Positions 43,398 to 52,007 of a stretch of DNA of 64,000 nt are shown in pieces. Source of the stretch: Cryptosporangium aurantiacum. GTDB lineage: Bacteria; Actinomycetota; Actinomycetes; Mycobacteriales; Cryptosporangiaceae. The position numbers and the translations under genes are program-made. The notes beneath the pieces are model-generated. The model was not told the DNA's origin. It was given only the letters and a program-made list of their open reading frames with translations, and ran no database searches. Where the stretch lies: the NCBI RefSeq assembly GCF_900143005.1, contig NZ_FRCS01000027.1:1-64000 (forward strand), in the 5' to 3' direction. Position 1 is the first letter of the stretch; every line of letters begins with the position of its first letter.

Positions 43398-44705
43398 ATG
43401 GACGATCTGAGCCCTCGCCCCGGCGATCTGGAGCCGATCGAGACCGCGTCGGTCGACGAGCTCCGCGCGCTGCAGCTGCGGCGCCTGCGGTGGACGCTCC
43501 GGCACGCCTACGACAACGTCGCCCACTACCGCGCGGCGTTCGACGCCGCCGGCGTGCACCCGGACGACGTCACAACGCTCGACGCGCTGGCCACGCTGCC
43601 GTTCACCACCAAAGAGGACCTGCGGCGCAACTACCCGTTCGGCATGTTCGCGGTACCGCGCGAGCGTGTCGTCCGCATTCACGCGTCGTCCGGAACGACC
43701 GGGCGGCCGACCGTCGTCGGCTACACCCAGGAGGACCTTGACGTGTGGGCGACGGTCGTCGCCCGCAGCATCCGTGCGGCCGGAGGCCGCGCGGGCATGA
43801 TCCTGCACAACGCCTACGGTTACGGGCTGTTCACCGGTGGCCTCGGCGCCCACGCCGGTGCGGAGAAACTCGGCTGTACGGTGGTGCCGGTCTCCGGCGG
43901 TATGACCGAGCGGCAGGTCCAGCTCATCCGGGACTTCCGCCCGGACGTCATCACGGTGACGCCGTCCTACATGCTCGCGCTCGTCGACGAGATGGAGCGT
44001 CAGGGCGACGATCCCCGCGCGACCAGCCTCAGGGTCGGCATCTTCGGCGCCGAGCCGTGGACCAACGACATGCGGCGCGAGATCGAGCAGCGCCTGGACA
44101 TGCACGCCGTCGACATCTACGGGCTGTCCGAGATCATCGGCCCCGGCGTGGCGAACGAGTGCGTCGAGACCAAGGACGGCCTGCACGTCTGGGAGGACCA
44201 CTTCTACCCGGAGATCGTCGACCCGATCAGCGGCGAGGTGTTACCGGACGGCGAGGAGGGCGAACTCGTCCTCACGTCGCTGACCAAGCAGGCGATGCCG
44301 GTGATCCGCTATCGCACGCGGGACCTGACCCGGCTGCTGCCCGGCACCGCGCGGACGATGCGCCGGATCGAGAAGATCACCGGGCGGACCGACGACATGA
44401 TCATCCTGCGCGGCGTGAACCTGTTCCCGACGCAGGTCGAGGAGCTGATCCTCGGCACGGCCCCGCTCAGCCCGCACTTCCAGTGCGTCCTGGATCGCGA
44501 GGGCCACCTCGACGCGATGACCGTGCGGGTCGAGCGGCGGGAGTCCGCACCGGCCACGGACGCCGCCGAGGCCGGTCTGGAGCTGCAGCGGCTGGTCAAG
44601 AACCGGATCGGCGTCTCGGTGTCGGTCGAGGTCGTCGAGCCGGGCAGGATCGAGCGGTCGGTCGGCAAGATGCGCCGGATCGTCGACCGGCGCCCCAAGC
44701 GCTGA
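43398..44705 (+). CDS. paaK: Phenylacetate-CoA ligase PaaK
   Basis: The 435-residue adenylate-forming enzyme activates phenylacetate with ATP and CoA, the entry step of the pathway. It has the P-loop HASSGTTGRPTVVGYT, the YGLSEIIGPGVANEC segment and the hinge region ITGRTDDMIILRGVNLFPTQVE. The C-terminal Lys lies in SVGKMRRIVDRR. Length is normal. ATG 43398 is preceded by a G-rich stretch. Confidence 0.95.
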   Translation: MDDLSPRPGDLEPIETASVDELRALQLRRLRWTLRHAYDNVAHYRAAFDAAGVHPDDVTTLDALATLPFTTKEDLRRNYPFGMFAVPRERVVRIHASSGTTGRPTVVGYTQEDLDVWATVVARSIRAAGGRAGMILHNAYGYGLFTGGLGAHAGAEKLGCTVVPVSGGMTERQVQLIRDFRPDVITVTPSYMLALVDEMERQGDDPRATSLRVGIFGAEPWTNDMRREIEQRLDMHAVDIYGLSEIIGPGVANECVETKDGLHVWEDHFYPEIVDPISGEVLPDGEEGELVLTSLTKQAMPVIRYRTRDLTRLLPGTARTMRRIEKITGRTDDMIILRGVNLFPTQVEELILGTAPLSPHFQCVLDREGHLDAMTVRVERRESAPATDAAEAGLELQRLVKNRIGVSVSVEVVEPGRIERSVGKMRRIVDRRPKR

Positions 44706-44710
44706 CCTAC

Positions 44711-46687
44711 CTAACCGGCGTTGCCCTTCTTCGTCCCGCCGCGCACCGGCGGTGCGAACTTCACGACCGGCTGCGAGGCCACCGCCGTCTTCATGTAGTC
44801 CCGCCAGATCGCGCCCGGAACCCCGGAGCCGGTGACGTCGATCCGGCCGTCCGTGGCCTGGCGCCTCGGGATCGGGGTGCTCTTGGCCTTCCCCGTCCAG
44901 ACCGTGGTCGCGAGCTGGGGCGTGTACCCGGCGAGCCAGGCGTCCGAGGAGTCCCCGTACCGCTGACCGCCGGACTTGATCGCGGCCGGCCGGCCGATCG
45001 CGACCGACGGGTCGGCGGCGTACGCCTGCTGCAGGACGTAGGACAGGTCCCGGCCGACCTCGGCGGACCAGGCCTTCTTCGCGGCGGAGGTGTGCGACGC
45101 GCGGTCCCAGAGCACGGTCGTCCCGTCCCCGTCGAGCACCTGGGTCACGAAGTACGGCTCGCGGTAGAGGCCGTTGTTCGCGATCGTCGCGTACGCGGAG
45201 GCCAGGTCGAGCACGGTCACGCTGGTCCGGCCGAGACCGAGCGACGAGTCGACGTTCTGCGCACCCGTCTGCCCGTCCAACTGGCGAATTCCGGCGGCGT
45301 CCGCGGTCCCGGCGACCTTCCGGGCGCCCACCGTCTGGGTCAGCGCCCAGTAGACGGTGGAGACCGACTTCACGGTGGCCGAGGTCAGCGAGCAGCGCGG
45401 CCCGCAGGAGCTGTCGCCGCCGGGATTGGTGACCGGCGCGGGGGCGTCCTTGAAGCTCTGGCCGGAGGTGCCGTTCCACAGTGAGTCGATGCCGTAGCCG
45501 TCGGTCAGCGCGGTCGCCAGCGCGAACGGTGCGAACACCGCGCCTGCCGGGTGGGGCGCGACGCGCGAGGCCAGGTCGGCGTTGCCGTAGCCCCGGTCAC
45601 CGCCGTAGTACGCGGTGACCGCGCCGGTCGTCGGGACGATCGACACCATCGCGGTCTCCAGCGCGGGGTCTCCGCTCCGCGGATTGACGTGGGCCTCCGC
45701 GGCGCGCGTCGCGGCCCGCTGGGCGGCCGGGTCGATCGTGGTCCGGACGGTCAGGCCGCCGGTGTTGATCTGCGCGGCGCTGAAGCCGAGTTTGAGCAGT
45801 TCGTTCTCGATCCGGTCGCCGAGCACCCCGGTCGCCCCGTTGCGCCACGCGGTGGCCGAGCGCGATTGCGCCAGGACCTTCGGGTACGTCAGTGCGCGGC
45901 GGTCGTCGGCGCTCAGCGTGCCGGCGCGCACCATCGCGTCCACAATGTCGTTCCAGCGGTCCTCGGCCGCCCCGGGGTCCTTCTGCGGATCCGTCCGCGT
46001 CGGGTCGCCGATCAACGCGGCGAGTACCGCGCCTTCCGCGACCGTGAGCTTGCCGACGTCCTTTCCGAAGTAGGCGGTCGCCGCCTCGCGCAGGCCCCAC
46101 ACGCCGCGTCCGAAGTACAGCGTGTTCAGGTAGGCGATCAGGATCTCGTCCTTGCTCCAGGACCGTTCGAGCTTCTGCGCGCGGATCACGGTCTTCGCGC
46201 GTGCGGTGCGGCCGTCCTGGGCGTCGACGAGCCGGACGTATTTCTCGGCGATCGAGTCGTCGCCTCCGCTGCCGGTGATCAGGCTGCGGATCGCCCCAGT
46301 GGTGGCGCCGATCGCGGAGCTGCCGGAGGAGTAGTAGTCGGGGTCCTCGGCGGCGAGCACCGCGTCCCGCACCGGGGCGGGCAGATCCTCGCGCCGGAGC
46401 ATCGTCCGGTTCTCGGTGGCGAATGTGGCGAACGTGTTGCCGTCCGCGTACTGGATCCGGCTGGCCGTGCTGGGGGCGGGGAACGCCGTCAGGCCGGTGG
46501 AGGAGTACGCGGTCCAACTGCCGACAACGCCTAACAGCAGAATGACGACGACGCCGAGCGCGATCAGGTACTTCCGGCGCCGTGGTGGTCCGGCCGCGTT
46601 CGTCGCGGCGTCCGTGTCGTCCGGTGGCGTCGGCGCCCCACCCGAGGTCGGCGTCGGTTCGGCGATCTCGGTCTGCTCGATCGGCAT
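44711..46687 (-). CDS. Class A penicillin-binding protein homologue lacking catalytic residues
   Basis: The 658-residue protein has a Pro-rich cytoplasmic tail, a membrane helix (YLIALGVVVILLLGVVGSWTAY), a GT51-like domain and a transpeptidase-like domain. Nearly every catalytic motif has changed. The SxxK region reads GAVFAPF, with Ala in place of both Ser and Lys; the SxN motif is SVS and KTG is KSG. In the transferase domain, EDxxFxxHxG is EDPDYYSSGS and the GGST..TQQ motif is GDDSIAEK. The fold-determining segments remain (RGVWGLREAATAYFGKDVGKLTVAEGAVLA, DAWLAGYTPQ). It is probably a structural or regulatory pseudoenzyme. ATG 46687 is preferred over an upstream TTG. Confidence 0.85.
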   Translation of the reverse strand: MPIEQTEIAEPTPTSGGAPTPPDDTDAATNAAGPPRRRKYLIALGVVVILLLGVVGSWTAYSSTGLTAFPAPSTASRIQYADGNTFATFATENRTMLRREDLPAPVRDAVLAAEDPDYYSSGSSAIGATTGAIRSLITGSGGDDSIAEKYVRLVDAQDGRTARAKTVIRAQKLERSWSKDEILIAYLNTLYFGRGVWGLREAATAYFGKDVGKLTVAEGAVLAALIGDPTRTDPQKDPGAAEDRWNDIVDAMVRAGTLSADDRRALTYPKVLAQSRSATAWRNGATGVLGDRIENELLKLGFSAAQINTGGLTVRTTIDPAAQRAATRAAEAHVNPRSGDPALETAMVSIVPTTGAVTAYYGGDRGYGNADLASRVAPHPAGAVFAPFALATALTDGYGIDSLWNGTSGQSFKDAPAPVTNPGGDSSCGPRCSLTSATVKSVSTVYWALTQTVGARKVAGTADAAGIRQLDGQTGAQNVDSSLGLGRTSVTVLDLASAYATIANNGLYREPYFVTQVLDGDGTTVLWDRASHTSAAKKAWSAEVGRDLSYVLQQAYAADPSVAIGRPAAIKSGGQRYGDSSDAWLAGYTPQLATTVWTGKAKSTPIPRRQATDGRIDVTGSGVPGAIWRDYMKTAVASQPVVKFAPPVRGGTKKGNAG

Positions 46688-46868
46688 GTACGTCCCCGGG
46701 TCAATGAGCGGCGCACCGGACGGCAGCGCCGAGGCCACATTCTGGGGCAACCCCCGGAAGCCACGCAATTAACGCTGTTCACACGCGTGTCTGTGGGTCA
46801 AGTCGTCTCAGATCCGGCGGCGGGTGACCGACGGGACTGGGAAGAGCCCTTTGCTCCGGGAGACGCAG

Positions 46869-47960
46869 ATGCGGTATCCACGGTTCGTTCGGCTGTCGGC
46901 GTTGATCGTCGCGGTCGTGCTCGTGGCGGTCGGGTGCTCCGACTCGTCCGGCGACGGCGACGACGCCGCCACGGACAAGGGCCGGATCGGGATCGCGCTG
47001 CCGACCACCGTCTCCGCGCGGTGGCTCATCGACGGCGACAATCTGGTGTACGAGTTCGGCAAGATGGGCTACACCACGGACCTGGAGTACGCGGACGACG
47101 ATCAGGCCAAGCAGATCGCCCAGCTCGAGGCGATGATCTCCAGCGGCGCGCGGGCGCTGATCGTCGGCGCGGTCAGCTCGACCGGCCTCACCGCGGTCCT
47201 GGCGAAGGCCGCCGCCGCGAAGATGACCGTGATCGCCTACGACCGGCTGATCCGGGAGACGGCCGACGTCGACTACTACGCGACGTTCGACAACACCCGG
47301 GTCGGGGTGCTCCAGGGCACGTACCTCGCGGAGGCGCTCGGGCTCAAAGCCGGCGGCGGGCCGTACACGATCGAGCTGTTCGCGGGCTCGGCCGACGACA
47401 ACAACTCGCAGATGTTCTTCGACGGCGCGATGAGCGTGCTGCGGCCCTATATCTCCGACGGCACGCTCGTGGTCCGGAGCGGGCAGACGTCGTTCGAAGA
47501 AGTCACCACCGCAGGCTGGAGCTCGGCCGTCGCCCGGCAGCGGATGACGCGGATCCTGGACGAGTACTACGGGTCCGCCCGCCTCAACGCGGTGCTCTCG
47601 CCCAACGACGACCTGACGCGGGGCATCCTCACCGCGGTCAAGGCCGCCGGGTACCGCGGTGCCACGCTGCCGAAGCTCACCGGCCAGGACGCCGAGCTGG
47701 AGTCGGTGCGGCTGATCGCGGCCGGCGAGCAGGGGCACACGGTGTTCAAGGACACCCGCAAGCTGGCCCAGGCCGCGTCGCAGATGACCGACGCGGCGCT
47801 CACCGGCGGGGAGCCGCAGATCAACGACACCGCGCAGTTCAACAACGGGGTGAAGGTCGTCCCCACGTACCTGCTGCAGCCGGTGAGCGTCGACAAGTCG
47901 AACTACGAGTCGGTTCTCGTCGGCAGCGGTTACTACAGCGCGGACCAGGTGGGGAGCTGA
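46869..47960 (+). CDS. Sugar ABC transporter substrate-binding lipoprotein, orphan
   Basis: The 363-residue protein starts with a lipoprotein signal (LSALIVAVVLVAVGCSDSS, Cys about residue 23) and continues as a periplasmic-binding-protein type 1 domain similar to ChvE/xylose-type sugar binders: DGDNLVYEFGKMGYTTDLEYADDDQAKQIAQLEAMISSGARALIVGAV and AVLSPNDDLTRGILTAVKAAGYRG. No permease or ATPase gene adjoins it. ATG 46869 follows GGGAGAC. Its convergent neighbour is a beta-glucosidase, so it may bind a glucoside-derived sugar. Confidence 0.88.
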   Translation: MRYPRFVRLSALIVAVVLVAVGCSDSSGDGDDAATDKGRIGIALPTTVSARWLIDGDNLVYEFGKMGYTTDLEYADDDQAKQIAQLEAMISSGARALIVGAVSSTGLTAVLAKAAAAKMTVIAYDRLIRETADVDYYATFDNTRVGVLQGTYLAEALGLKAGGGPYTIELFAGSADDNNSQMFFDGAMSVLRPYISDGTLVVRSGQTSFEEVTTAGWSSAVARQRMTRILDEYYGSARLNAVLSPNDDLTRGILTAVKAAGYRGATLPKLTGQDAELESVRLIAAGEQGHTVFKDTRKLAQAASQMTDAALTGGEPQINDTAQFNNGVKVVPTYLLQPVSVDKSNYESVLVGSGYYSADQVGS

Positions 47961-47964
47961 TCGT

Positions 47965-47996
47965 CCCCGGCCGCGGCGCAGCCGCCGCGGCCGGGG
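47965..47996. terminator. Perfect GC hairpin between convergent sugar-binding and GH1 genes
   Basis: Fourteen-base arms at 47965-47978 and 47983-47996 pair perfectly around CAGC. It begins four bases after the binding-protein stop codon and ends before the beta-glucosidase stop; it can serve both strands. Confidence 0.8.
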
Positions 47997-48003
47997 CCTC
48001 GCG

Positions 48004-49386
48004 TCAGTCGAGCGTGCGGCTCGCCACCACGCCCGCGTACCAGCGGGCGCTGTCCTTCGGCGTGCGCTCGAGCGTGTCGTAGTCGACGCGGACGATGCCG
48101 AATCGCTTCGAGTAGCCGTACGACCACTCGAAGTTGTCGAGCAGCGACCAGAGGAAGTAGCCGCGCACGTCGACGCCCTTCTCCCGGACGTTGAGCACGG
48201 CCTGCAGGTGCCGGCGCACGTAGTCGGTCCGGTCGGCGTCGTGCACCTGACCGTCCACGACGACGTCCGGGAACGCGGCACCGTTCTCGGTGACCATCAG
48301 CGGCTGACCGGGGTACCGCTCGTGCAGCTCGACGAGCAACTCCTCGAGCCCCAGCGGGTCGATGTTCCAGCCCATGTCGGTGTGCGGCGGGTCGGTCGGC
48401 AGGAACTCGATGTCGTCCGCGCCGGGCCAGGCGGTCGCCGCGGACGCTCCGTGGCCGTCGGCGCGCTGGAACTCGCCGGTACCGTCCCAGACCTGGACCC
48501 GCGTGGTGCTGTAGTAGTTCACGCCGAGGACGTCGATCGGCTGCCGGATCAGGTCGAGGTCGCCGTCCAGGACGAACGACCAGTCGGTGATCTCGCGGGT
48601 CACCTCCCGCACGTGCTCCGGGTAGGCACCCTCCAGCATCGGGCCGAGGAAGACGCCGTTGGCCAGCGCGTCCAGCGTGCGGCGTGCGGCCTCGCCGGAC
48701 TCGCCGACCGGCCGGAAGACGTGCAGGTTGAGCGTCACCGAGAACTGCGCGTCGGGCCGGACGACCTGCCGGAGCTCCCGGAGCGCCAGGCCGTGGGCCA
48801 GGTTCAGGTGGTGCACGGCCTCGAGCGCGGCCTTCGGCTCGGTCCGCCCCGGCGCGTGGACGCCGGAGCTGTAGCCGAGGTAGGCCGAGCACCAGGGCTC
48901 GTTCAGCGTCGTCCAGGTGTGCACCCGGTCGCCGAGGGCCTCACCGACGACGCGCGCGTAGGTGGCGAACGCCTCGGCCGTGCTGCGAACCGTCCAGCCG
49001 CCCTCGTCCTCCAGGGCCTGGGGGAGGTCCCAGTGGTAGAGCGTGGCGACCGGGCGGATGTTCCGCGCCAGCAGCCCGTCGACCAGGCGGGAGTAGAAGT
49101 GCAGGCCGGCCTGGTTGACCGCGCCGCGGCCGGCCGGGATCACCCGGGGCCAGGCGATCGAGAACCGGTACGCCTCCAGGCCCAGCTCGGCCATCAGGTC
49201 GAGGTCGGCGTCGAGCCGGTGGTAGTGGTCGTCGGCGACGTCACCGGTGTCGCCGTTGAGCACTTTGCCCGGTGTGTGGCTGAACGTGTCCCAGATCGAC
49301 GGGCCGCGGCCGTCCTCGTTCACCGCCCCTTCGATCTGGTACGAGGCAGTGGCGGAGCCGAATACAAAATCAGCGGGGAAGGACAT
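48004..49386 (-). CDS. Beta-glucosidase, glycoside hydrolase family 1
   Basis: The 460-residue enzyme is a complete GH1 barrel. [15 protein letters not shown] opens the fold, the acid/base Glu is in TWTTLNEPW and the nucleophile Glu is in [12 protein letters not shown]. The substrate-binding C-terminal segment [24 protein letters not shown] is intact. No signal peptide; it hydrolyses imported beta-glucosides such as cellobiose. A LacI-type operator overlaps its promoter region. ATG 49386 follows GAGGAC. Confidence 0.94.
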   Translation of the reverse strand: MSFPADFVFGSATASYQIEGAVNEDGRGPSIWDTFSHTPGKVLNGDTGDVADDHYHRLDADLDLMAELGLEAYRFSIAWPRVIPAGRGAVNQAGLHFYSRLVDGLLARNIRPVATLYHWDLPQALEDEGGWTVRSTAEAFATYARVVGEALGDRVHTWTTLNEPWCSAYLGYSSGVHAPGRTEPKAALEAVHHLNLAHGLALRELRQVVRPDAQFSVTLNLHVFRPVGESGEAARRTLDALANGVFLGPMLEGAYPEHVREVTREITDWSFVLDGDLDLIRQPIDVLGVNYYSTTRVQVWDGTGEFQRADGHGASAATAWPGADDIEFLPTDPPHTDMGWNIDPLGLEELLVELHERYPGQPLMVTENGAAFPDVVVDGQVHDADRTDYVRRHLQAVLNVREKGVDVRGYFLWSLLDNFEWSYGYSKRFGIVRVDYDTLERTPKDSARWYAGVVASRTLD

Positions 49387-49406
49387 GCGGGTCCTCGCTT
49401 TCCTGG

Positions 49407-49424
49407 TGTGATAGCGCTTTCACA
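49407..49424. promoter_or_regulatory. LacI-family operator upstream of the beta-glucosidase
   Basis: TGTGATAGCGCTTTCACA is an 18-bp near-perfect palindrome with the central AGCGCT core of LacI-family operators such as CebR/BglR-type boxes. It lies 21 bases upstream of the GH1 start. The matching LacI repressor is not in the window. Confidence 0.7.
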
Positions 49425-49471
49425 GCTTCGCATCCAGGTCGGATTCGCGCACTGCTGGGGTCAGAATCGAG

Positions 49472-50044
49472 TCAGCGCAGGCGGGTCCACGGGCTCACCG
49501 CGAGCCGGCCGGTGTTGCCCGGGTCGACGGGGAACTCCAGCGTGTGGGCGGGCTGCCCGGTGGCCGGAGCGACGCGCAGGTAGGCGCCGCGTGCGACCGT
49601 CGCGGCGTCGGTGGTCAGGTTGCGCCAGACCAGCGCCGCGCCGACCGTGCCGCCCGGCGGGACGTCGAGGACTTCCGGCGGCCCGGCGAAGTGCTCCATC
49701 CGGTGGACGTGCTCGGTGCCGTGGAGGACCGCGACATCGAGGGGGTTCCGCTCTTCGTCGAGGACCGTGATCACGGGGTACCCCTCGACGCGGTAGACGT
49801 CCGTCCCGCAGTTACGGAGAGTGAGGCCGACCATACGGAGGCCCATCGCGCCGTTGGTCTCGCCGATCGACACCTCGACGCCCGGTGCGAGGCACTGGGG
49901 TCCGCTCGGTGCCGCGCCGGGCGTCGTCGCGGTGATGTTCGGTGACGGGCTGTTCATCGCCGGGCGTAAGACGTCCGGCTCATCGGGACCGGAGCCGCAG
50001 GCTCCGAGCAGAAGCACCACCAGCAGAAGTCCGCGCGCTCTCAC
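49472..50044 (-). CDS. DUF4232-like lipoprotein
   Basis: The 190-residue protein has a short lipoprotein signal (LLLVVLLLGACGSG, Cys about residue 16), a Pro/Ser/Thr linker and a beta-rich domain of the kind annotated DUF4232 in actinomycetes (VGLTLRNCGTDVYRVEGYPVITVLDEERNPLDV and later LVWRNLTTDA). It is a surface lipoprotein of unknown role. GTG 50044 is the start. A perfect 20-bp palindrome lies just upstream. Confidence 0.78.
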   Translation of the reverse strand: MRARGLLLVVLLLGACGSGPDEPDVLRPAMNSPSPNITATTPGAAPSGPQCLAPGVEVSIGETNGAMGLRMVGLTLRNCGTDVYRVEGYPVITVLDEERNPLDVAVLHGTEHVHRMEHFAGPPEVLDVPPGGTVGAALVWRNLTTDAATVARGAYLRVAPATGQPAHTLEFPVDPGNTGRLAVSPWTRLR

Positions 50045-50046
50045 CG

Positions 50047-50066
50047 GCCCGATGATGTCATCGGGC
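50047..50066. promoter_or_regulatory. Perfect palindrome in a divergent promoter region
   Basis: GCCCGATGATGTCATCGGGC has nine-base perfect arms around TG. It lies three bases upstream of the lipoprotein start and 38 bases from the divergent F420-type oxidoreductase. It is probably an operator; the binding protein is not known. Confidence 0.55.
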
Positions 50067-50103
50067 TTGACCTGAAGTCGGGTTGAGGGCGCACGGTGAG
50101 GTC

Positions 50104-50517
50104 ATGACTTTCACTTCGGACGAGCGTCAGTACCTCGCCGCCCAGCGGCGCGGTCACCTGGGCACGATCGGCCCGGACGGAACGCCACAGGTCAAGCCCG
50201 TCGCGTACTTCTGGGACGCCGACGCGGAGACGATCGACATCGGGGGACCGGAGCTGTCCCGCTCGCAGAAGTCCCGGAACGTCGAGGCGGACCCGCGGGT
50301 GAGTTTTGTGGTCGACGACGAGTCGGCGACGCCGGTGGGCCCGGGCGGGCAGCGGGGGCGCGGCCTGGAGATCCGCGGCACCGCGGTGCTGCTGTCGCGG
50401 GCCGAGGCGCTGCTCCCGGGCTTCAGCCCGGAGGTGCTGCGGATCCGGCCGCGGCGGGTGGTGGCCTGGAACATCGACGGCCCCGGCGCGAACATCCGCG
50501 ACGTCGTCGCGGGCTGA
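50104..50517 (+). CDS. PPOX-class F420-dependent oxidoreductase
   Basis: The 137-residue split-barrel protein matches the small PPOX/F420-dependent family: FTSDERQYLAAQRRGHLGTIGPDGTPQVKPVAYFWD forms the first strands, SRSQKSRNVEADPRVSFVVDD the cofactor region, and IRPRRVVAWNIDG the C-terminal signature. Such proteins use F420 (or a flavin) for redox steps; the substrate is unknown. ATG 50104 is chosen over an upstream in-frame codon. Confidence 0.83.
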   Translation: MTFTSDERQYLAAQRRGHLGTIGPDGTPQVKPVAYFWDADAETIDIGGPELSRSQKSRNVEADPRVSFVVDDESATPVGPGGQRGRGLEIRGTAVLLSRAEALLPGFSPEVLRIRPRRVVAWNIDGPGANIRDVVAG

Positions 50518-50520
50518 GCG

Positions 50521-51099
50521 CTAGGCGCGTTCCAGGGTCGGCGTGCGGCCGAGGAACGCGAGGAGCCGTTCCTGCGGGGTGGCGTCGGCGGCCACCGGAA
50601 CGCGGACGCCGTACATGCCGGTCGGGCGCAGCGCCGCGTCGAGGGGTTCGAGTTCGGCGAGCAGCGGCTCGGCGAGCGCGTCCGGGATCGCGAACGGGTG
50701 TCCGACCGCGGTCGCGAGGTCCCAGCCGTGCACGAGCAGTTCGAGGCTGGCCTGTCCCAGCCCGACGTCGATCGGCAAGTCGCCGCCGGGGGTGCTGATC
50801 GTGCCGTCGGGGTCGGCGGCCGCGAGCGTCGCGAGCAGGTCGGAACGGGCGGTCTCCCACGTCTCGGCGGGCCGGTCGCCCGCGAGTACTGCCGGATCAC
50901 CGGACGGCGGTTCGGGACGCCGCCCGGTTGCCACCATCGTCCGGATCATCGCGAGGCCACCGATCACGTGGCCGACGACCGCGGCGGCGGTCCAGTCCGC
51001 ACAGGGGGACGGAGCGTCCCACCGGCCGTCCGGGACGTCGCGTACCGCCCGGTCGAACAGGGTCAACGCGTGGGTCAGGCGATCGGCGCCAGTGGTCAT
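50521..51099 (-). CDS. TIGR03086-type DinB-fold metal-binding protein
   Basis: The 192-residue protein is like the mycothiol-dependent maleylpyruvate isomerase N-terminal fold. Conserved segments are RWDAPSPCADWTAAAVVGHVIGGLAMI, with a metal-ligand His, and LELLVHGWDLATAVGHPF. The precise reaction is unknown. The start overlaps the upstream TetR stop (ATGA), so the pair is co-translated and the protein is probably what the TetR regulator controls. Confidence 0.82.
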   Translation of the reverse strand: MTTGADRLTHALTLFDRAVRDVPDGRWDAPSPCADWTAAAVVGHVIGGLAMIRTMVATGRRPEPPSGDPAVLAGDRPAETWETARSDLLATLAAADPDGTISTPGGDLPIDVGLGQASLELLVHGWDLATAVGHPFAIPDALAEPLLAELEPLDAALRPTGMYGVRVPVAADATPQERLLAFLGRTPTLERA

Positions 51100-51710
51100 C
51101 GGGGGCCTCCCTCGGCCGGTCGGAGACGGTGGACGTTCTGCCACGCGGCGTCGGCGACGGGCGCCGCAACCTCGTGGGGCGGGTGCGGGCTGCGACCGGC
51201 CAGCCAGCCACGCGTGTACTCCTTCGCCGGGCCCACCCAGAGCGCGAGGAGGACGGCGATCGGCGTAGGCGTGGCGTCGGGATGGCCGTGGGTGGTGAGC
51301 CAGGTAGTCACCGACTCCAGAAACGTCGGCCCCTCACCTCGATCCGGCTCCGGAGTGGCCGGCAGCGGCCGCTCCGGAGGCGGGTCGACTTCGAAACGCA
51401 GCAGGACGCGTGCGGCCGCGGGATGGTCCTCGGCCCACTGCAGGAAATGTCCGACTACCGCGCGGATCCCGGCTTCGTGCCCGCTCGCGCTGGTCAGGGC
51501 AGCGAGCGATTCGGCGCGGTAGCGGCCGAGCCACTCGTCGAGGACGGCGCTGACCAGCGCCGGCTTCCCGGTCGGGAAGTGGTGGTAGAGGCTTCCGACG
51601 CTGGCCCCGGCGGCCACCCGGATGTCCTCGGCGGACACGGCGACGACGCCGCGCTCGTCCAGCAGCGTCAACGCCGCCGTGAGCAGTCGTGTTCGTCCGT
51701 CCCTGGCCAT
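51096..51710 (-). CDS. TetR-family transcriptional regulator
   Basis: The 204-residue protein has a TetR helix-turn-helix (VVAVSAEDIRVAAGASVGSLYHHFPTGKPALVSAVL, residues about 22-57) and a ligand domain with WAEDHPAAARVLLRFEVD. A perfect 23-bp palindrome lies 13 bases upstream of its ATG. It overlaps the DinB-fold gene downstream; together they are an autoregulated two-gene operon. Confidence 0.88.
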   Translation of the reverse strand: MARDGRTRLLTAALTLLDERGVVAVSAEDIRVAAGASVGSLYHHFPTGKPALVSAVLDEWLGRYRAESLAALTSASGHEAGIRAVVGHFLQWAEDHPAAARVLLRFEVDPPPERPLPATPEPDRGEGPTFLESVTTWLTTHGHPDATPTPIAVLLALWVGPAKEYTRGWLAGRSPHPPHEVAAPVADAAWQNVHRLRPAEGGPR

Positions 51711-51722
51711 CGCACCCCGAGC

Positions 51723-51745
51723 GTTCTAGAGGATTCCTCTAGAAC
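51723..51745. promoter_or_regulatory. Perfect TetR operator palindrome
   Basis: GTTCTAGAGG (51723-51732) and CCTCTAGAAC (51736-51745) are perfect ten-base arms around ATT, directly upstream of the TetR gene. Possible -10 boxes for the minus-strand promoter (TAGAGT/TAGAAC) lie inside or next to it, so binding would cause autorepression. Confidence 0.75.
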
Positions 51746-52007
51746 TCTACGCGATGCGGTCAGTCGGCCGCGCGGGCCGCCCGTGAGCAGGGTCAGCGGC
51801 TGTCCTTCCCCGGGCCGATCCGGCGACGCTGTTGACGCTGTACGGCTGATATCACCGCCGGGCCGCACTCCGCATTGTGGATGCTTCGACGCAGGCGCCT
51901 CCGCCGGGCCGGGCGAATGCCCGCCGGATGGTGTCTAGCGGGCTCGCGTGCTGCCCGGCAGCATCAGATCCCGCTGCGCGTCGCAGTGCATGGTGGGGGG
52001 GACCACG

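Noticed and set aside
51746-52007. Possible small gene in the gap before the motif-pair operon
   Set aside because: Short frames exist in this 262-bp gap but none has a ribosome-binding site or coding character; I see only promoter-like sequence.
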